A DNA stretch of 64,000 bases from Sterolibacterium sp. (GTDB lineage: Bacteria; Pseudomonadota; Gammaproteobacteria; Burkholderiales; Rhodocyclaceae): positions 67,824 through 131,823 of the forward strand of contig JAQTOA010000010.1 in the NCBI GenBank assembly GCA_028713555.1, given 5' to 3'. Of this stretch, positions 1-8,298 are shown piece by piece. The notes under the pieces were generated by a model. The model saw only the letters and a list, made by a program, of their open reading frames with translations, was not told where the DNA came from and made no database searches. Position 1 is the first letter of the stretch; each line of letters opens with the position of its first letter. The position numbers and the translations under genes are program-made.

Positions 1-572
1 TGGTCATGTGGCGCGACAAGATTCCCGACGACTGGAAGGGAATTCCGGGTTACGATCGGCGCATAGCTGGAGTAGCTCCGGCCAATTTTGCCGGCGCCAA
101 ACGCGCAATAACGCGCATCGAAAACTCGCCCACGACGAGGGATTATGGCATTTTCGTCGCCAACGAACAGCCTTCGGAATTACTTCCTCCGCAGGGGGAT
201 GCTGTCAAGACCTTCCTCGTCCAAACTATTCCTGGCGGGATGAACGGCACCGAGGCGGTGGGCGCCATCAAATGGGTATGGGACCCGAAGAACCGGGTGT
301 TGAAGGAAGCCTGGAACAAGCCGTACAAGCTGACGGGGGGGATGTGCACGGTAAGCACGGTCAACAATATTCTCTATTGCATCAGCCGCCTCAATGGCAA
401 GTTCAATCTGGAAGGTTATGACTGGGATACCGGCAAGTCGAAGGTTCGTTACGAGTTGGCCAATAGCTTCAAATTCTTCCCCTGGAATGATCTTGTGATT
501 GACCCCAGTGGCGCGGTCTTGATCGAAAACTGGCTCGGCATGGGCTTAACGCGGATGAAACCGAAAAACTAA
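1..572 (+). CDS. C-terminal part of an unidentified protein (5' end outside window)
   Basis: The reading frame is open at the left edge, so the ATG at 6 is probably internal. About 188 residues are visible. I do not recognise the family. The visible part has alternating aromatic and Gly/Asp segments (for example WVWDPKNRVL and LVIDPSGAVL) that would fit the last blades of a beta-propeller, but this is only an impression. No membrane segment is visible. The gene ends just before a strong hairpin terminator, so it is the last gene of its transcript. Confidence 0.5.
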   Translation, partial: VMWRDKIPDDWKGIPGYDRRIAGVAPANFAGAKRAITRIENSPTTRDYGIFVANEQPSELLPPQGDAVKTFLVQTIPGGMNGTEAVGAIKWVWDPKNRVLKEAWNKPYKLTGGMCTVSTVNNILYCISRLNGKFNLEGYDWDTGKSKVRYELANSFKFFPWNDLVIDPSGAVLIENWLGMGLTRMKPKN

Positions 573-624
573 ACCGGAAGTTTGGGTAGCCCGCATCTGA
601 GACCCCCAGCTGCTAAATCTTGTC

Positions 625-659
625 AACCCCACCTCGCCAAGGGCTAGGTGGGGTTTTTA
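625..659 (+). terminator. Rho-independent terminator
   Basis: A perfect 8-bp stem (CCCCACCT at 627-634 and AGGTGGGG at 646-653) is followed by five T residues at 654-658. It lies 53 bp after the stop codon at 572 and faces the convergent reductase gene that ends at 688. Confidence 0.85.
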
Positions 660-687
660 TTGGAGTGGAGCCGGGTTTCAGACGGTT

Positions 688-1779
688 TCAAACAGTCAGC
701 GCCGGGTAGTCGGTATAGCCGCGCGCGCCGCCGGTGAAAAAAGTCTTCTGGTCGAAAGCATTTAAAGCCGCACCGCGCTTGAGACGTTCCACCAGATCGG
801 GATTGGAGATAAACGGCTTGCCGATGGCAACCAGGTTGGCGTGGCCGCGCGCCAGGATGGCTTCGGCGTTCTCTTTATTGAACCCTCCGCAGGCGATGAT
901 GGCGCCCCGGTAGGCTTGCCGCAGAGCCGGCATCAATGGATGAGAGGCATCATGAATCCAGGTGCAACTCTGGTCATAGATATGCAGGAAACCTATCTTG
1001 CGCCGGTCAAGATGCTGGGCGATATAGACGTAGGTTCCGAGTGGGTCCGGATCGGCTTGCATGTCGTTGTTGGTACCGAATGGTGACTGGCGTACCGCGA
1101 TGCAGGCCGGGTCGTACACCGCAGCGACCGCATCGACCGTTTCGAGCAGCATGCGGTAGCGGTTTTCCAGCGAGCCGCCGTATTCGTCGCTGCGCTGGTT
1201 GAGCTGCGGACAGCGGAACTGGTCGAACAGATAGCCGTTGGCGCCATGAATCTCGACGCCGTCGAAGTCGGCCAGCCTGGCCATGCGCGCGGCATGGCCG
1301 AATTCCACCGCAATACCTTTGGCTTCTGCTGTGCTCAGAGCGGAGGGCATTTCGCAATCGGCAATTTGCGGCACACCGTCTGGGCCGGGAATGTAAGTCT
1401 TGGTCTTGGCAGCTTGGCCGGAGACGCCTGCCGGTGGGCTGCGGTCGGCATGCAGTGCCGAATGGGAAACCCGTCCGACGTGCCACAGCTGGGCGAATAT
1501 CTTGCCGCCGGCGGCATGTACCGCCTGGTTTACTTTCTTCCAGCCGGCGGCCTGCGCTTCGTTCCACAGGGCGCCGGTATGGATATAGCCGCGCGCCCGG
1601 TCGGATGTCGGCACCCCTTCGGAGATGATCAGCCCGGCGCTGGCGCGCTGCCGGTAGTACTCGACCATCATGGCATTCGGCACTGCGTCGCGATGATCGG
1701 CGCGGCTGCGCGTCATCGGCGCCATGACGATGTGGTTGGCAAAAGTGAGCGCGGAATTGGCATAAGTGTCAAACAACAT
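688..1779 (-). CDS. Old yellow enzyme-type FMN alkene reductase (NemA-like)
   Basis: A 363-residue TIM-barrel flavoprotein of the OYE/NemA family, which reduces activated C=C bonds or nitro compounds with NAD(P)H in the cytoplasm. The substrate-binding pair is visible as HGAN (about H178 and N181) in DGVEIHGANGYL, with the proton-donor Tyr at about 183. The FMN phosphate-binding region lies near the C-terminus (IACGGFNKENA and LVAIGKPFISNPDL). The frame is open upstream to 1968, but the start is placed at 1779: the family N-terminus (MLFDTYANSALTFANH) begins there and an AGGGAG ribosome-binding site precedes it. It follows the VOC gene by 11 bp, so lgt, the VOC gene and this gene probably form one operon. 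The physiological substrate cannot be read from sequence. Confidence 0.9.
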   Translation of the reverse strand: MLFDTYANSALTFANHIVMAPMTRSRADHRDAVPNAMMVEYYRQRASAGLIISEGVPTSDRARGYIHTGALWNEAQAAGWKKVNQAVHAAGGKIFAQLWHVGRVSHSALHADRSPPAGVSGQAAKTKTYIPGPDGVPQIADCEMPSALSTAEAKGIAVEFGHAARMARLADFDGVEIHGANGYLFDQFRCPQLNQRSDEYGGSLENRYRMLLETVDAVAAVYDPACIAVRQSPFGTNNDMQADPDPLGTYVYIAQHLDRRKIGFLHIYDQSCTWIHDASHPLMPALRQAYRGAIIACGGFNKENAEAILARGHANLVAIGKPFISNPDLVERLKRGAALNAFDQKTFFTGGARGYTDYPALTV

Positions 1780-1790
1780 GTTTGATCTCC

Positions 1791-2258
1791 CTATTTGGCA
1801 AACGCAGCAATCACATCTGGCGGCGCCTGGACCAGCTCGATCAGCACCCCCTCGCCACTGATCGGAAACTGCTCGTTGGCCTTCGGGTGCAGGAAAGTGA
1901 TGTCGTAACCGGCTGCGCCCTTGCGAATCCCGCCCGGGGCAAAACGAACGCCTTGGGCTGTCAGCCATTCGACGGCGACCGGCAGGTTATCCACCCACAG
2001 GCCAACGTGGTTGAGTGGCGGCTCATGCACGGCAGGCTTCTTGGCGGCATCGAGCGGCTGCATCAGGTCGACCTCGACCTTGAACGGGCCACTGCCCAGC
2101 GTGGTGATGTCCTCGTCCACATTTTCACGCTCGCTGCGATAATTGCCGGCGGCGGTGAGTCCAAGCATGTCGACCCACAGTTTTTTCAGGCGCTGCTTGT
2201 CGGCAGCGCCAATGGCGATATGCTGGATGCCGAGTATCTTGAATGGTTTGTTGCTCAT
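1791..2258 (-). CDS. VOC (glyoxalase/bleomycin-resistance fold) family protein
   Basis: A 155-residue single-domain protein of the vicinal oxygen chelate superfamily. The start of a beta-alpha-beta-beta-beta module ([19 protein letters not shown]), the second metal-side His ([10 protein letters not shown]) and a late Glu (GVLIELVQ) are in the expected places for a metal site. The reaction is unknown; glyoxalase I, dioxygenase and isomerase activities all occur in this fold. The start at 2258 gives a 4-bp ATGA overlap with the lgt stop, so translation is probably coupled. The longer open frame to 2561 is only the shadow of lgt. Confidence 0.85.
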   Translation of the reverse strand: MSNKPFKILGIQHIAIGAADKQRLKKLWVDMLGLTAAGNYRSERENVDEDITTLGSGPFKVEVDLMQPLDAAKKPAVHEPPLNHVGLWVDNLPVAVEWLTAQGVRFAPGGIRKGAAGYDITFLHPKANEQFPISGEGVLIELVQAPPDVIAAFAK

Positions 2259-3037
2259 GGTTTTCCCCTTCTGGTTAATAGCACAAGGCCAATGGCGACC
2301 ATTGGCAATGAGAGCCACTGGCCCATGCTGACGGTATAACTGAAACCGAAGATGCCGGCGTCCGGCTCGCGGAAGTACTCGGCGATGAAACGGAAAACGC
2401 CATAGCCGATCAGGAACATGCCCGACACCGCGGCGCGCGGGCGCGGCTGGGCCGAGTACCACCAGAGCAGGACGAACAGGCACAAACCCTCCAGCCCGGC
2501 CTGATAGAGTTGCGAGGGATGACGCGGCTGCGCATCGACTTGCGGGAACACCATTGCCCACGGCAGCGCAGGATCAGCGACCCTCCCCCAGAGTTCGCCG
2601 TTGATGAAGTTGCCGATGCGCCCGGCGGTGAGGCCCAGAGGCACCAGCGGGGCGATGAAGTCGGTCACTTCGAAAAAGGTCTTGCCGATCTTGCGGCCAT
2701 ACAGTCCCATCGCCACCAGCACGCCGAGAAAACCACCATGGAAGCTCATGCCGCCTTTCCACACCGCGAGGATTTCCGAGGGATGCTGCAGGTAATAGCC
2801 CGGTTCATAGAAAATCACCTGTCCCAGCCGCCCGCCGAGAATCACCCCGAGCACGCCGTAGAACAGCAGGTCGTCGAGATTCTCGGGAGTGAAGCCGCGC
2901 TCCGGGAAACGTCGCGCACGCTGCCGGCCGAGGACGATGAACAAGATGAAGCCGACCAGGTACATCAAGCCGTACCAGCGCACGCTGAGCGGGCCGATGG
3001 CGATGGCGACGGGATCGAACTGGGGGTGGATCAGCAT
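2255..3037 (-). CDS. lgt: Prolipoprotein diacylglyceryl transferase Lgt
   Basis: Inner-membrane enzyme that moves a diacylglyceryl group from phosphatidylglycerol to the lipobox Cys of prolipoproteins, the first step of lipoprotein maturation. About seven hydrophobic segments are visible. The Lgt signature [13 protein letters not shown] and the conserved GGMSFHGG loop are intact. The start at 3037 ([17 protein letters not shown]) matches the family N-terminus; an ATG nine codons upstream (3064) is in frame but falls inside an inverted repeat and adds residues not usual in the family. Length is 260 residues, normal for Lgt. The stop overlaps the start of the VOC gene. Confidence 0.95.
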   Translation of the reverse strand: MLIHPQFDPVAIAIGPLSVRWYGLMYLVGFILFIVLGRQRARRFPERGFTPENLDDLLFYGVLGVILGGRLGQVIFYEPGYYLQHPSEILAVWKGGMSFHGGFLGVLVAMGLYGRKIGKTFFEVTDFIAPLVPLGLTAGRIGNFINGELWGRVADPALPWAMVFPQVDAQPRHPSQLYQAGLEGLCLFVLLWWYSAQPRPRAAVSGMFLIGYGVFRFIAEYFREPDAGIFGFSYTVSMGQWLSLPMVAIGLVLLTRRGKP

Positions 3038-3054
3038 GGCGGCAACGGTTGGAA

Positions 3055-3070
3055 TAGAATCCATATTCTA
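3055..3070. promoter_or_regulatory. Inverted repeat in the lgt/ilvD divergent region
   Basis: TAGAAT at 3055-3060 and ATTCTA at 3065-3070 form a perfect 6-bp inverted repeat around CCAT, in the 83-bp gap between the divergent lgt and ilvD starts. It may be an operator or part of overlapping -10 elements. Function is inferred only from position. Confidence 0.3.
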
Positions 3071-3120
3071 ACTTAGGCTTGACTCACCGCCCCGTCGTCA
3101 GGCTGCATCAGGAGATCATC

Positions 3121-4968
3121 ATGCCCCAATACCGTTCCCACACCTCCACCCACGGCCGCAACATGGCCGGCGCCCGCGCGCTGTGGCGCGCCACCGGCAT
3201 GAAAGACGGCGATTTCGGCAAGCCGATCATCGCCGTGGTCAATTCCTTCACCCAGTTCGTGCCGGGCCATGTCCATCTCAAGGACATGGGCCAACTGGTG
3301 GCGCGCGAGATCGAGGCGGCCGGCGGCGTGGCCAAGGAATTCAATACCATCGCCATCGACGACGGCATCGCCATGGGCCACGGCGGCATGCTGTATTCGC
3401 TGCCGTCGCGCGAATTGATCGCCGACTCGGTCGAATACATGGTGAACGGCCATTGCGCCGATGCCATGGTGTGCATCTCGAATTGCGACAAGATCACCCC
3501 GGGCATGCTGATGGCATCGCTGCGCCTGAACATCCCGACGGTGTTCGTTTCCGGCGGGCCGATGGAAGCCGGCAAGGTGCGCTGGGGCGGCAAGATCATT
3601 GCCGTGGACCTCATCGACGCGATGATCAAGGCCGGCGATTCCGCGGTATCCGACAAGGAGGTCGCGAGCTTCGAGCGCTCTTCCTGCCCGACCTGCGGTT
3701 CGTGCTCCGGGATGTTCACCGCCAATTCGATGAACTGCCTGACCGAGGCCCTCGGCATGAGTTTGCCCGGCAACGGTTCGCTGCTGGCCACGCACGCTGA
3801 CCGCCGGATGCTGTTCCTCAAGGCCGGACGCGTCATCGTCGATCTGTGCAAACGCTATTACCAGCACGACGACGCCAGCGTGTTGCCGCGCTCCATCGCC
3901 TCGTTCAAGGCCTTTGAAAACGCCATGAGCCTCGACGTGGCGATGGGCGGCTCCTCCAACACCGTGCTGCATCTGCTCGCCGCCGCGCAGGAGGCCGGAG
4001 TGAACTTCACCATGCAGGACATCGACCATATTTCGCGGCGCGTGCCCTGTCTCGCCAAAGTCGCGCCGTCCACCCAGCAATATCACATGGAAGACGTGCA
4101 TCGCGCCGGCGGCATCATGGCCATCCTCGGCGAACTCGATCGTGCCGGCTTGCTGCATCGCGATTGCCCGACGGTGCTTTATCCGTCGCTCGGCGAAGCG
4201 ATTGCATGCTGCGACGTGAAGCGCAATGCGGACCCGGCCGTACATGAGTTCTACCGCGCAGCCCCGGGTGGCGTGCCGACCCAGGTGGCCTTTTCGCAAA
4301 ACCGGCGCTACCCGACGCTCGATCTCGACCGGAACAACGGCTGCATCCGCGACAAGGCCCACGCCTATACTCAGGAAGGCGGGCTGGCGATCCTGTTCGG
4401 CAACATCGCCAAGAAGGGCTGCATCGTCAAGACCGCCGGGGTCGATGAGAGCATCTGGAAATTCACCGGCACGGCGCGCGTTTATGAGAGCCAGGAAGAG
4501 GCATCGGCAGGCATCCTCGGCGACGAAGTCAAAGCCGGCGATGTGGTGATCGTGCGTTACGAAGGCCCGAAAGGCGGGCCCGGTATGCAGGAGATGCTCT
4601 ACCCGACCTCCTACCTGAAGTCGAAAGGGATGGGCAAGGTCTGCGCGCTGCTTACCGACGGCCGTTTTTCCGGCGGCACCTCGGGCCTGTCGATCGGCCA
4701 CGCCTCGCCCGAAGCCGCGGCGGGCGGCGCCATCGGCCTGATTGAAAATGGCGACAAGATCGAGATCGACATTCCCAACCGGCGGATTCATCTCGCGGTC
4801 ACGGATGACGAGTTGGCACGCCGCCGCGCAGCGATGGAAGCGAAGGGCCCGGCGGCTTGGCAACCGCTGAAACGTGAGCGTGCGGTGTCTCCCGCGCTGC
4901 AGGCCTACGCCGCCATGACCACCAGCGCCGACACCGGGGCGGTGCGCGATGTGACGCAACTCAGATAG
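3121..4968 (+). CDS. ilvD: Dihydroxy-acid dehydratase IlvD
   Basis: Converts 2,3-dihydroxy-isovalerate and 2,3-dihydroxy-3-methylvalerate to the 2-oxo acids in valine, isoleucine and leucine synthesis. The iron-sulfur ligand cysteines are visible in NCDKITPGM and [12 protein letters not shown], with the catalytic region [14 protein letters not shown] near the C-terminus. Length is 615 residues, as expected. The start at 3121 is chosen over the in-frame codon at 3079 because AGGAG lies at 3110-3114 and the family begins [19 protein letters not shown]. The last 60 bp of the gene recur, diverged, at 6552-6611 beyond two restriction genes, so the 3' end marks an old recombination junction. Confidence 0.97.
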   Translation: MPQYRSHTSTHGRNMAGARALWRATGMKDGDFGKPIIAVVNSFTQFVPGHVHLKDMGQLVAREIEAAGGVAKEFNTIAIDDGIAMGHGGMLYSLPSRELIADSVEYMVNGHCADAMVCISNCDKITPGMLMASLRLNIPTVFVSGGPMEAGKVRWGGKIIAVDLIDAMIKAGDSAVSDKEVASFERSSCPTCGSCSGMFTANSMNCLTEALGMSLPGNGSLLATHADRRMLFLKAGRVIVDLCKRYYQHDDASVLPRSIASFKAFENAMSLDVAMGGSSNTVLHLLAAAQEAGVNFTMQDIDHISRRVPCLAKVAPSTQQYHMEDVHRAGGIMAILGELDRAGLLHRDCPTVLYPSLGEAIACCDVKRNADPAVHEFYRAAPGGVPTQVAFSQNRRYPTLDLDRNNGCIRDKAHAYTQEGGLAILFGNIAKKGCIVKTAGVDESIWKFTGTARVYESQEEASAGILGDEVKAGDVVIVRYEGPKGGPGMQEMLYPTSYLKSKGMGKVCALLTDGRFSGGTSGLSIGHASPEAAAGGAIGLIENGDKIEIDIPNRRIHLAVTDDELARRRAAMEAKGPAAWQPLKRERAVSPALQAYAAMTTSADTGAVRDVTQLR

Positions 4969-5025
4969 GAATTCAAATTCTGGAACTTTATGATTCCGAT
5001 GCTTAATTGATGATCGAGTAGTGAT

Positions 5026-5937
5026 TTGGCAAACGACTATAAGAAAGCACTTCTCTCGGAAATCGAAAATCGATTCGGACGACTGAAGCGCATACCCGGT
5101 AGCCAATCTCTATTTGAGTTGGCAGGAGGAATCCGTATTTACCTGCGCTACTCTAAAATTCACGGAAAAGGAGTTGCCTTTTTTGGCTTGCGGCTTGTCG
5201 ATCTTACGGCGTTGGAAGGCCACGATTCTTATATTTGCTTCTTCACGGATAGGGAAGAGCCCTTATTTATCCCTTATGCGGATTTCGAAGGAGTGATCCG
5301 CCAGTCTCCCATTGCTTCGGACGGACAGTACAAAGCGCAACTGACATATGAGCCAGGTACTGTTGAATTTTATCTGCCGCGAGTTGGTCACTTCAATGTT
5401 GATGCTTTTGGGGGCACGGAAACTCTTGCTATTGCAATGTGTGGCGCAAACCGAGAACTTGTACCAAGCTTGTCTCATGCGCAGGCACAAACACTGGTTG
5501 GAAGCATTGGTTCCATGAAGGGATATAACATATACGTTCCACCAAATAACGCCGATCTGCTCGATTGGAGTTTGGTATCACCATTTCGCTTGGTAAGATC
5601 ACTCCCGGCCTATCTCGAAGAGCGATCAAAGTTTGCATCGGAGATAGACGTCATATGGATTGACCATAAGCGCGATACGATTGCGGCGGCGTTTGAAGTC
5701 GAACATTCAACTCCAGTTTATTCGGGCTTACTTAGGTTCAATGATGTCATGCTGGCAAGTTCTGCCGGGAGCCGTTTTTTCGTGGTATCTAACGAATCCC
5801 GCCGCGACCTATTTGTTCGCCAGTTACAACGCCCAACTTTTCAACGTAGCGGACTTTGTGAAGTGGCGAGCTTTCTCGACTACGACAATGTATTTAACTG
5901 GCATCGTCGACTTGCGAAGATTGGAGGGACGCCGTGA
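5026..5937 (+). CDS. Unidentified protein with a restriction-endonuclease-like C-terminal region
   Basis: A 303-residue protein of unknown family. Residues 205-255 look like a PD-(D/E)XK nuclease core: an Asp in SEIDVIW (D208), then a hydrophobic strand ending AAFEVEHSTPVYSGLLRF (E224 and E226). The N-terminal 180 residues show no domain I recognise. It starts with TTG (5026), the only reasonable start, and has a weak ribosome-binding site. The next gene overlaps its end by 4 bp, so both are one operon. Base composition is clearly AT-richer than ilvD, as expected for transferred defence DNA. It could be a second nuclease, a specificity partner or a control protein for the BglII-like enzyme. 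Confidence 0.6.
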   Translation: MANDYKKALLSEIENRFGRLKRIPGSQSLFELAGGIRIYLRYSKIHGKGVAFFGLRLVDLTALEGHDSYICFFTDREEPLFIPYADFEGVIRQSPIASDGQYKAQLTYEPGTVEFYLPRVGHFNVDAFGGTETLAIAMCGANRELVPSLSHAQAQTLVGSIGSMKGYNIYVPPNNADLLDWSLVSPFRLVRSLPAYLEERSKFASEIDVIWIDHKRDTIAAAFEVEHSTPVYSGLLRFNDVMLASSAGSRFFVVSNESRRDLFVRQLQRPTFQRSGLCEVASFLDYDNVFNWHRRLAKIGGTP

Positions 5938-6536
5938 AAATTTCCGATGTTTATTCCCACTTCAATGGCCTGGAATATCTCCAGGTTCGACGGCCCGAGT
6001 TGTGGAAGGAAGTCGAGTCAATTATTTCTAAGGTGGTGATTGAGCATTGCTCAGACATACATGGAACAGGTGCGCGAAGAGAGACAGAAAAGATGCCCCG
6101 AATGGGCGGCCTCGAAATAAGGCAGCAGTTTTGCTCTTTGCTGATTGCTCAGAGATGGGCAAGGCTTCCAGCGCGACTTCGGAAACAGGAAACATTCAGG
6201 ACGACTAGGAAATGCAAGCGGCCAAGACTTGCTGACCCCGTTACTTGCGACGACGATATTTTGGACGCTATCCAAACTGACTTCGTAAAGGATCGCGTGG
6301 CCATCGAGGTACAGTTCGGGAAATATGCCTTCGTAGCTTACGATCTCTTCGTCAAGCACCTCGCGTTCTATGTCCGGGATCAAATCGATGTGGGTATCGA
6401 GATTTTGCCGATGAAGTCCTTGCAATCGGAAATGTCTTCTGGGCCGGGATACTACGAAGGCGAACTGTATAACGTGATCCGCAACAGGCGCGGCGTGCCT
6501 GCTGTGCCTTTGGTAATGGTTGGTATTGCTCCATGA
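5934..6536 (+). CDS. Type II restriction endonuclease, BglII/BstYI family
   Basis: A 200-residue protein whose active-site residues match the BglII pattern Asp-x8-Glu-x-Gln: D116, E125 and Q127 in TDFVKDRVAIEVQFGKY. The following stretch (AYDLFVKHLAFYV) and the end (GRGVPAVPLVMVGI with an inserted R) fit the same family. BglII cuts AGATCT and BstYI cuts RGATCY; the specificity here cannot be read. The ATGA overlap with the upstream gene gives a two-gene operon. No cognate DNA methyltransferase is adjacent or visible elsewhere in the window apart from the type I HsdM. DNA is AT-rich relative to neighbours. Confidence 0.8.
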   Translation: MKISDVYSHFNGLEYLQVRRPELWKEVESIISKVVIEHCSDIHGTGARRETEKMPRMGGLEIRQQFCSLLIAQRWARLPARLRKQETFRTTRKCKRPRLADPVTCDDDILDAIQTDFVKDRVAIEVQFGKYAFVAYDLFVKHLAFYVRDQIDVGIEILPMKSLQSEMSSGPGYYEGELYNVIRNRRGVPAVPLVMVGIAP

Positions 6537-6550
6537 TAGTTGATCGCGAT

Positions 6551-6622
6551 ATGGCCTATGCGGCGATAACGACCAGTGCCGATACCGGAGCGGTGCGCGA
6601 CGTGACGCAATTGCGCCGGTAA
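6551..6622 (+). pseudogene. Remnant of a second ilvD 3' end
   Basis: The frame reads [20 protein letters not shown] followed by two Arg codons and TAA, which is the IlvD C-terminus. Aligned to 4901-4960 it has 49 of 60 identical bases, and nearly all differences inside the coding frame are at third codon positions (only Met to Ile changes the protein). It is therefore a piece of a homologous but separately evolved ilvD, not a recent duplication. It marks the right end of the restriction patch. Confidence 0.85.
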
Positions 6623-6648
6623 GGATAGTCCGACCTCACTCTCAAAAT
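6623..6648. repeat. Left copy of a 26-bp imperfect direct repeat
   Basis: Begins GGATAGTCCG and matches 7573-7598 at 21 of 26 positions; all five differences are transitions. The two copies bracket the GNAT/DUF1778 toxin-antitoxin module. The left copy directly follows the stop of the ilvD remnant. Confidence 0.45.
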
Positions 6649-6696
6649 TTGTATGTCCTCGCACACCTGTTTTGCGAGGGCAGACCTGCCGCTCAC

Positions 6697-7179
6697 TTAC
6701 TCTGCGACTTTTGCCGACAGGAACAACAGCAGCGGGTTATCCGGCGATGCCTCAAAGCCGAAGTTCCGGTAGTACCCTGCCGCCTGCTCATTCAGCGCAT
6801 CGACGAACAAACCGATCCCGCCTGCCTCGGAGTAGATGCGCTGCGCCCGTGTCAAGGCATCGACCAGCAGCAGTTCGCCTAGCCCCTTGCCCTGATACAG
6901 CCTATCGACAGCCAACCGGCCCAAACGCACGCCGGGGATGCGACGCGGCAGCTTTTTGCGCCAGGCTTCCGGCAGATGCCGGTTCTCGAGTTCCGCCAGT
7001 GTCAGTGCGTAATAGCCGCAGATGCGGGTTGGCGCTTCCTCGCAAAAGGCGACGAAAGTCCTAGACAGCCCTTTGTCCTGATGCTGACGGGCGACCTGCC
7101 GCAGCCAGTCGTTCAGTTCCTGGCGGCCGCAGTCGAATCCCCGCCGGTCATGGTCCCCAGCTAAAGGTCGTACCCGCAT
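6697..7179 (-). CDS. GNAT-family acetyltransferase toxin (TacT-like)
   Basis: A 160-residue GCN5-type acetyltransferase. In TacT-type toxins the enzyme acetylates the amino group of charged tRNAs and blocks translation. The acetyl-CoA pyrophosphate loop is visible as LYQGKGLGELLL preceded by VRLGRLAVD, and the late motif AGYYRNFGFEASPDNP is typical. It overlaps the 3' end of the DUF1778 antitoxin gene by 32 bp, the usual antitoxin-first order. The start at 7179 keeps the family N-terminus (FDCGRQELNDWLRQVA) complete. Confidence 0.9.
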   Translation of the reverse strand: MRVRPLAGDHDRRGFDCGRQELNDWLRQVARQHQDKGLSRTFVAFCEEAPTRICGYYALTLAELENRHLPEAWRKKLPRRIPGVRLGRLAVDRLYQGKGLGELLLVDALTRAQRIYSEAGGIGLFVDALNEQAAGYYRNFGFEASPDNPLLLFLSAKVAE

Positions 7180-7459
7180 CGTCTCGCTTGGCCTTTTGGT
7201 AACGCTTCAGGGCGGCCTTGAGCTTGGCATTCGGCTTGGGCGGGTTTTCCATCAGGTCAAGCAACCAGTTCCAGTCGCGCGGCGAGAGGCGGATGACTTC
7301 TTGCCGCTCGATGACTTCCTGGGCCTCTTTCAGCGCAGCTTGCACCAGAAACTGATTGACCGTGGCACCCGTCAGTTCGGCGGCACGGCACAAGGTTTCA
7401 TAAACCTCGTGGGGCACACGAGCACCGATGCGATCTTGCTTGGCAATGACGGTTCCCAT
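7148..7459 (-). CDS. DUF1778 ribbon-helix-helix antitoxin (TacA-like)
   Basis: A 103-residue antitoxin. The N-terminal half (RIGARVPHEVYETLCRAAELTGATV) is a ribbon-helix-helix DNA-binding module; the C-terminal part should wrap the GNAT toxin. An excellent ribosome-binding site (GGAGGTGAAC before ATG) precedes the start. It is the first gene of the operon and probably represses it with the toxin through the palindromes at 7481-7500. Confidence 0.9.
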   Translation of the reverse strand: MGTVIAKQDRIGARVPHEVYETLCRAAELTGATVNQFLVQAALKEAQEVIERQEVIRLSPRDWNWLLDLMENPPKPNAKLKAALKRYQKAKRDDAGTTFSWGP

Positions 7460-7480
7460 TGTTCACCTCCAACAATTGCT

Positions 7481-7500
7481 TGAGCGCTCAGTGTATCACT
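7481..7500. promoter_or_regulatory. Probable operator of the DUF1778/GNAT module
   Basis: TGAGCGCTCA at 7481-7490 is a perfect 10-bp palindrome, followed at once by AGTG-TAT-CACT (7490-7500), another dyad. They lie 22-41 bp upstream of the antitoxin start, where a ribbon-helix-helix autorepressor would bind. Function is inferred. Confidence 0.5.
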
Positions 7501-7572
7501 GTCGCCATTTTGGCGCCAGCTTGCTGGATGACCGAAATATAGCTTGGCTTTGTGATTGCTGTTGCTTGTCCA

Positions 7573-7598
7573 GGATAGTCCGGCTTTGCTCTCAGAAT
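7573..7598. repeat. Right copy of a 26-bp imperfect direct repeat
   Basis: Partner of 6623-6648 (21 of 26 positions, only transitions). It lies between the DUF1778/GNAT module and the end of the ccdB-like gene. Confidence 0.45.
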
Positions 7599-7909
7599 CC
7601 CTGATACAGAAAATCCAGGGCGCCCTTTATCGCGGCCTGTTCCGTGACCAGCGACTGCACCGGTTGCTTGAGCAAGCGCAACGGCACGGCGGCCAGTTTG
7701 GGCGTTTCCAGCAGGCAGGTGATGCCCTCGATCTCGAAAACCGGAGTCAATCTCTGCGGAATCCGGCTGGCGGGGAAGCGGTCCCGGCGGCGCAGGGGGA
7801 CGACGACTCGCGTATCCAGGCCATGCAGCAGATCGCTTTGCACCTCCAGCAAATAGGGAATGTCATCGGCATGAGGCCCGCTGTTGCGAAAGACCTCGAA
7901 GCGGGCCAT
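7592..7909 (-). CDS. ccdB: CcdB family toxin
   Basis: A 105-residue protein of the CcdB/MazF fold. The family N-terminus (MARFEVFRN), the segment PYLLEVQSDLL and the C-terminal stretch ITEQ-like VTEQAAIKGALDFLYQGF are recognisable; plasmid CcdB poisons DNA gyrase. Length is close to that of F-plasmid CcdB (101). It follows the ccdA-like gene with a 1-bp gap, the canonical order, so it is co-expressed with its antitoxin. Confidence 0.9.
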   Translation of the reverse strand: MARFEVFRNSGPHADDIPYLLEVQSDLLHGLDTRVVVPLRRRDRFPASRIPQRLTPVFEIEGITCLLETPKLAAVPLRLLKQPVQSLVTEQAAIKGALDFLYQGF

Positions 7910-7910
7910 G

Positions 7911-8150
7911 TCAGAAGGTTCGCCAGGTTTCCAGAGGCAACCCGTCGCGTTCCACGCCGGCGTTATAGGCCGCGATGAATTCGGCGTGATCGGCCTGCCA
8001 GCGGCGTTCCTGCTCGCGCCTCACCAGCTCCCGCAGATATTGGTCACAGGCTTGGGAAATATTGATTCCCAAGGACTTCGCCTCTTTCAGCACATCGGCA
8101 GAGAGGGTGATATTGGTGGCTTTTTTTGGTGTCGCGACATTGGCGGACAT
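7911..8150 (-). CDS. ccdA: CcdA family antitoxin
   Basis: A 79-residue antitoxin with an N-terminal ribbon-helix-helix (KKATNITLSADVLKEAKSLGINISQA) and an acidic, toxin-binding tail (ERRWQADHAEFIAAYNAGVE). It should neutralise CcdB and autorepress with it. The perfectly symmetric operator at 8166-8199 lies 15 bp upstream of its start. Confidence 0.92.
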   Translation of the reverse strand: MSANVATPKKATNITLSADVLKEAKSLGINISQACDQYLRELVRREQERRWQADHAEFIAAYNAGVERDGLPLETWRTF

Positions 8151-8165
8151 GATGGCTTACCTGCT

Positions 8166-8199
8166 ATGTTGTTTCTATATGCGCATGTTAGCACAACAT
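8166..8199. promoter_or_regulatory. Symmetric nested operator of the ccdAB-like module
   Basis: Outer arms ATGTTGT (8166-8172) and ACAACAT (8193-8199) and an inner palindrome ATGCGCAT (8179-8186) share one centre, with 6-bp spacers on both sides. The arrangement suits cooperative binding of ribbon-helix-helix dimers. Confidence 0.6.
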
Positions 8200-8298
8200 T
8201 TTCGTCCGGCGTAGGTCGGGTACCCGGCCCTATAGTTGACTGATTCATTCTGGTTTTATGGCAAAATAGCAGCCATTCCCGCTGCTGCCGAGCCATTC

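Noticed and set aside
1798..1968. N-terminal extension of the reductase frame up to 1968
   Set aside because: It overlaps the VOC gene in another frame, has no family similarity and no ribosome-binding site; 1779 is supported by both.
3073..5106. Long open frame of 677 codons on the minus strand opposite ilvD
   Set aside because: It mirrors ilvD codon bias in a high-GC gene; the His/Arg/Gly-rich translation matches no family, and ilvD is certain.
6657..6679. CCTCGCA/TGCGAGG hairpin as terminator of the GNAT toxin gene
   Set aside because: Only a 7-bp stem and no T tract in either direction, so too weak to call.
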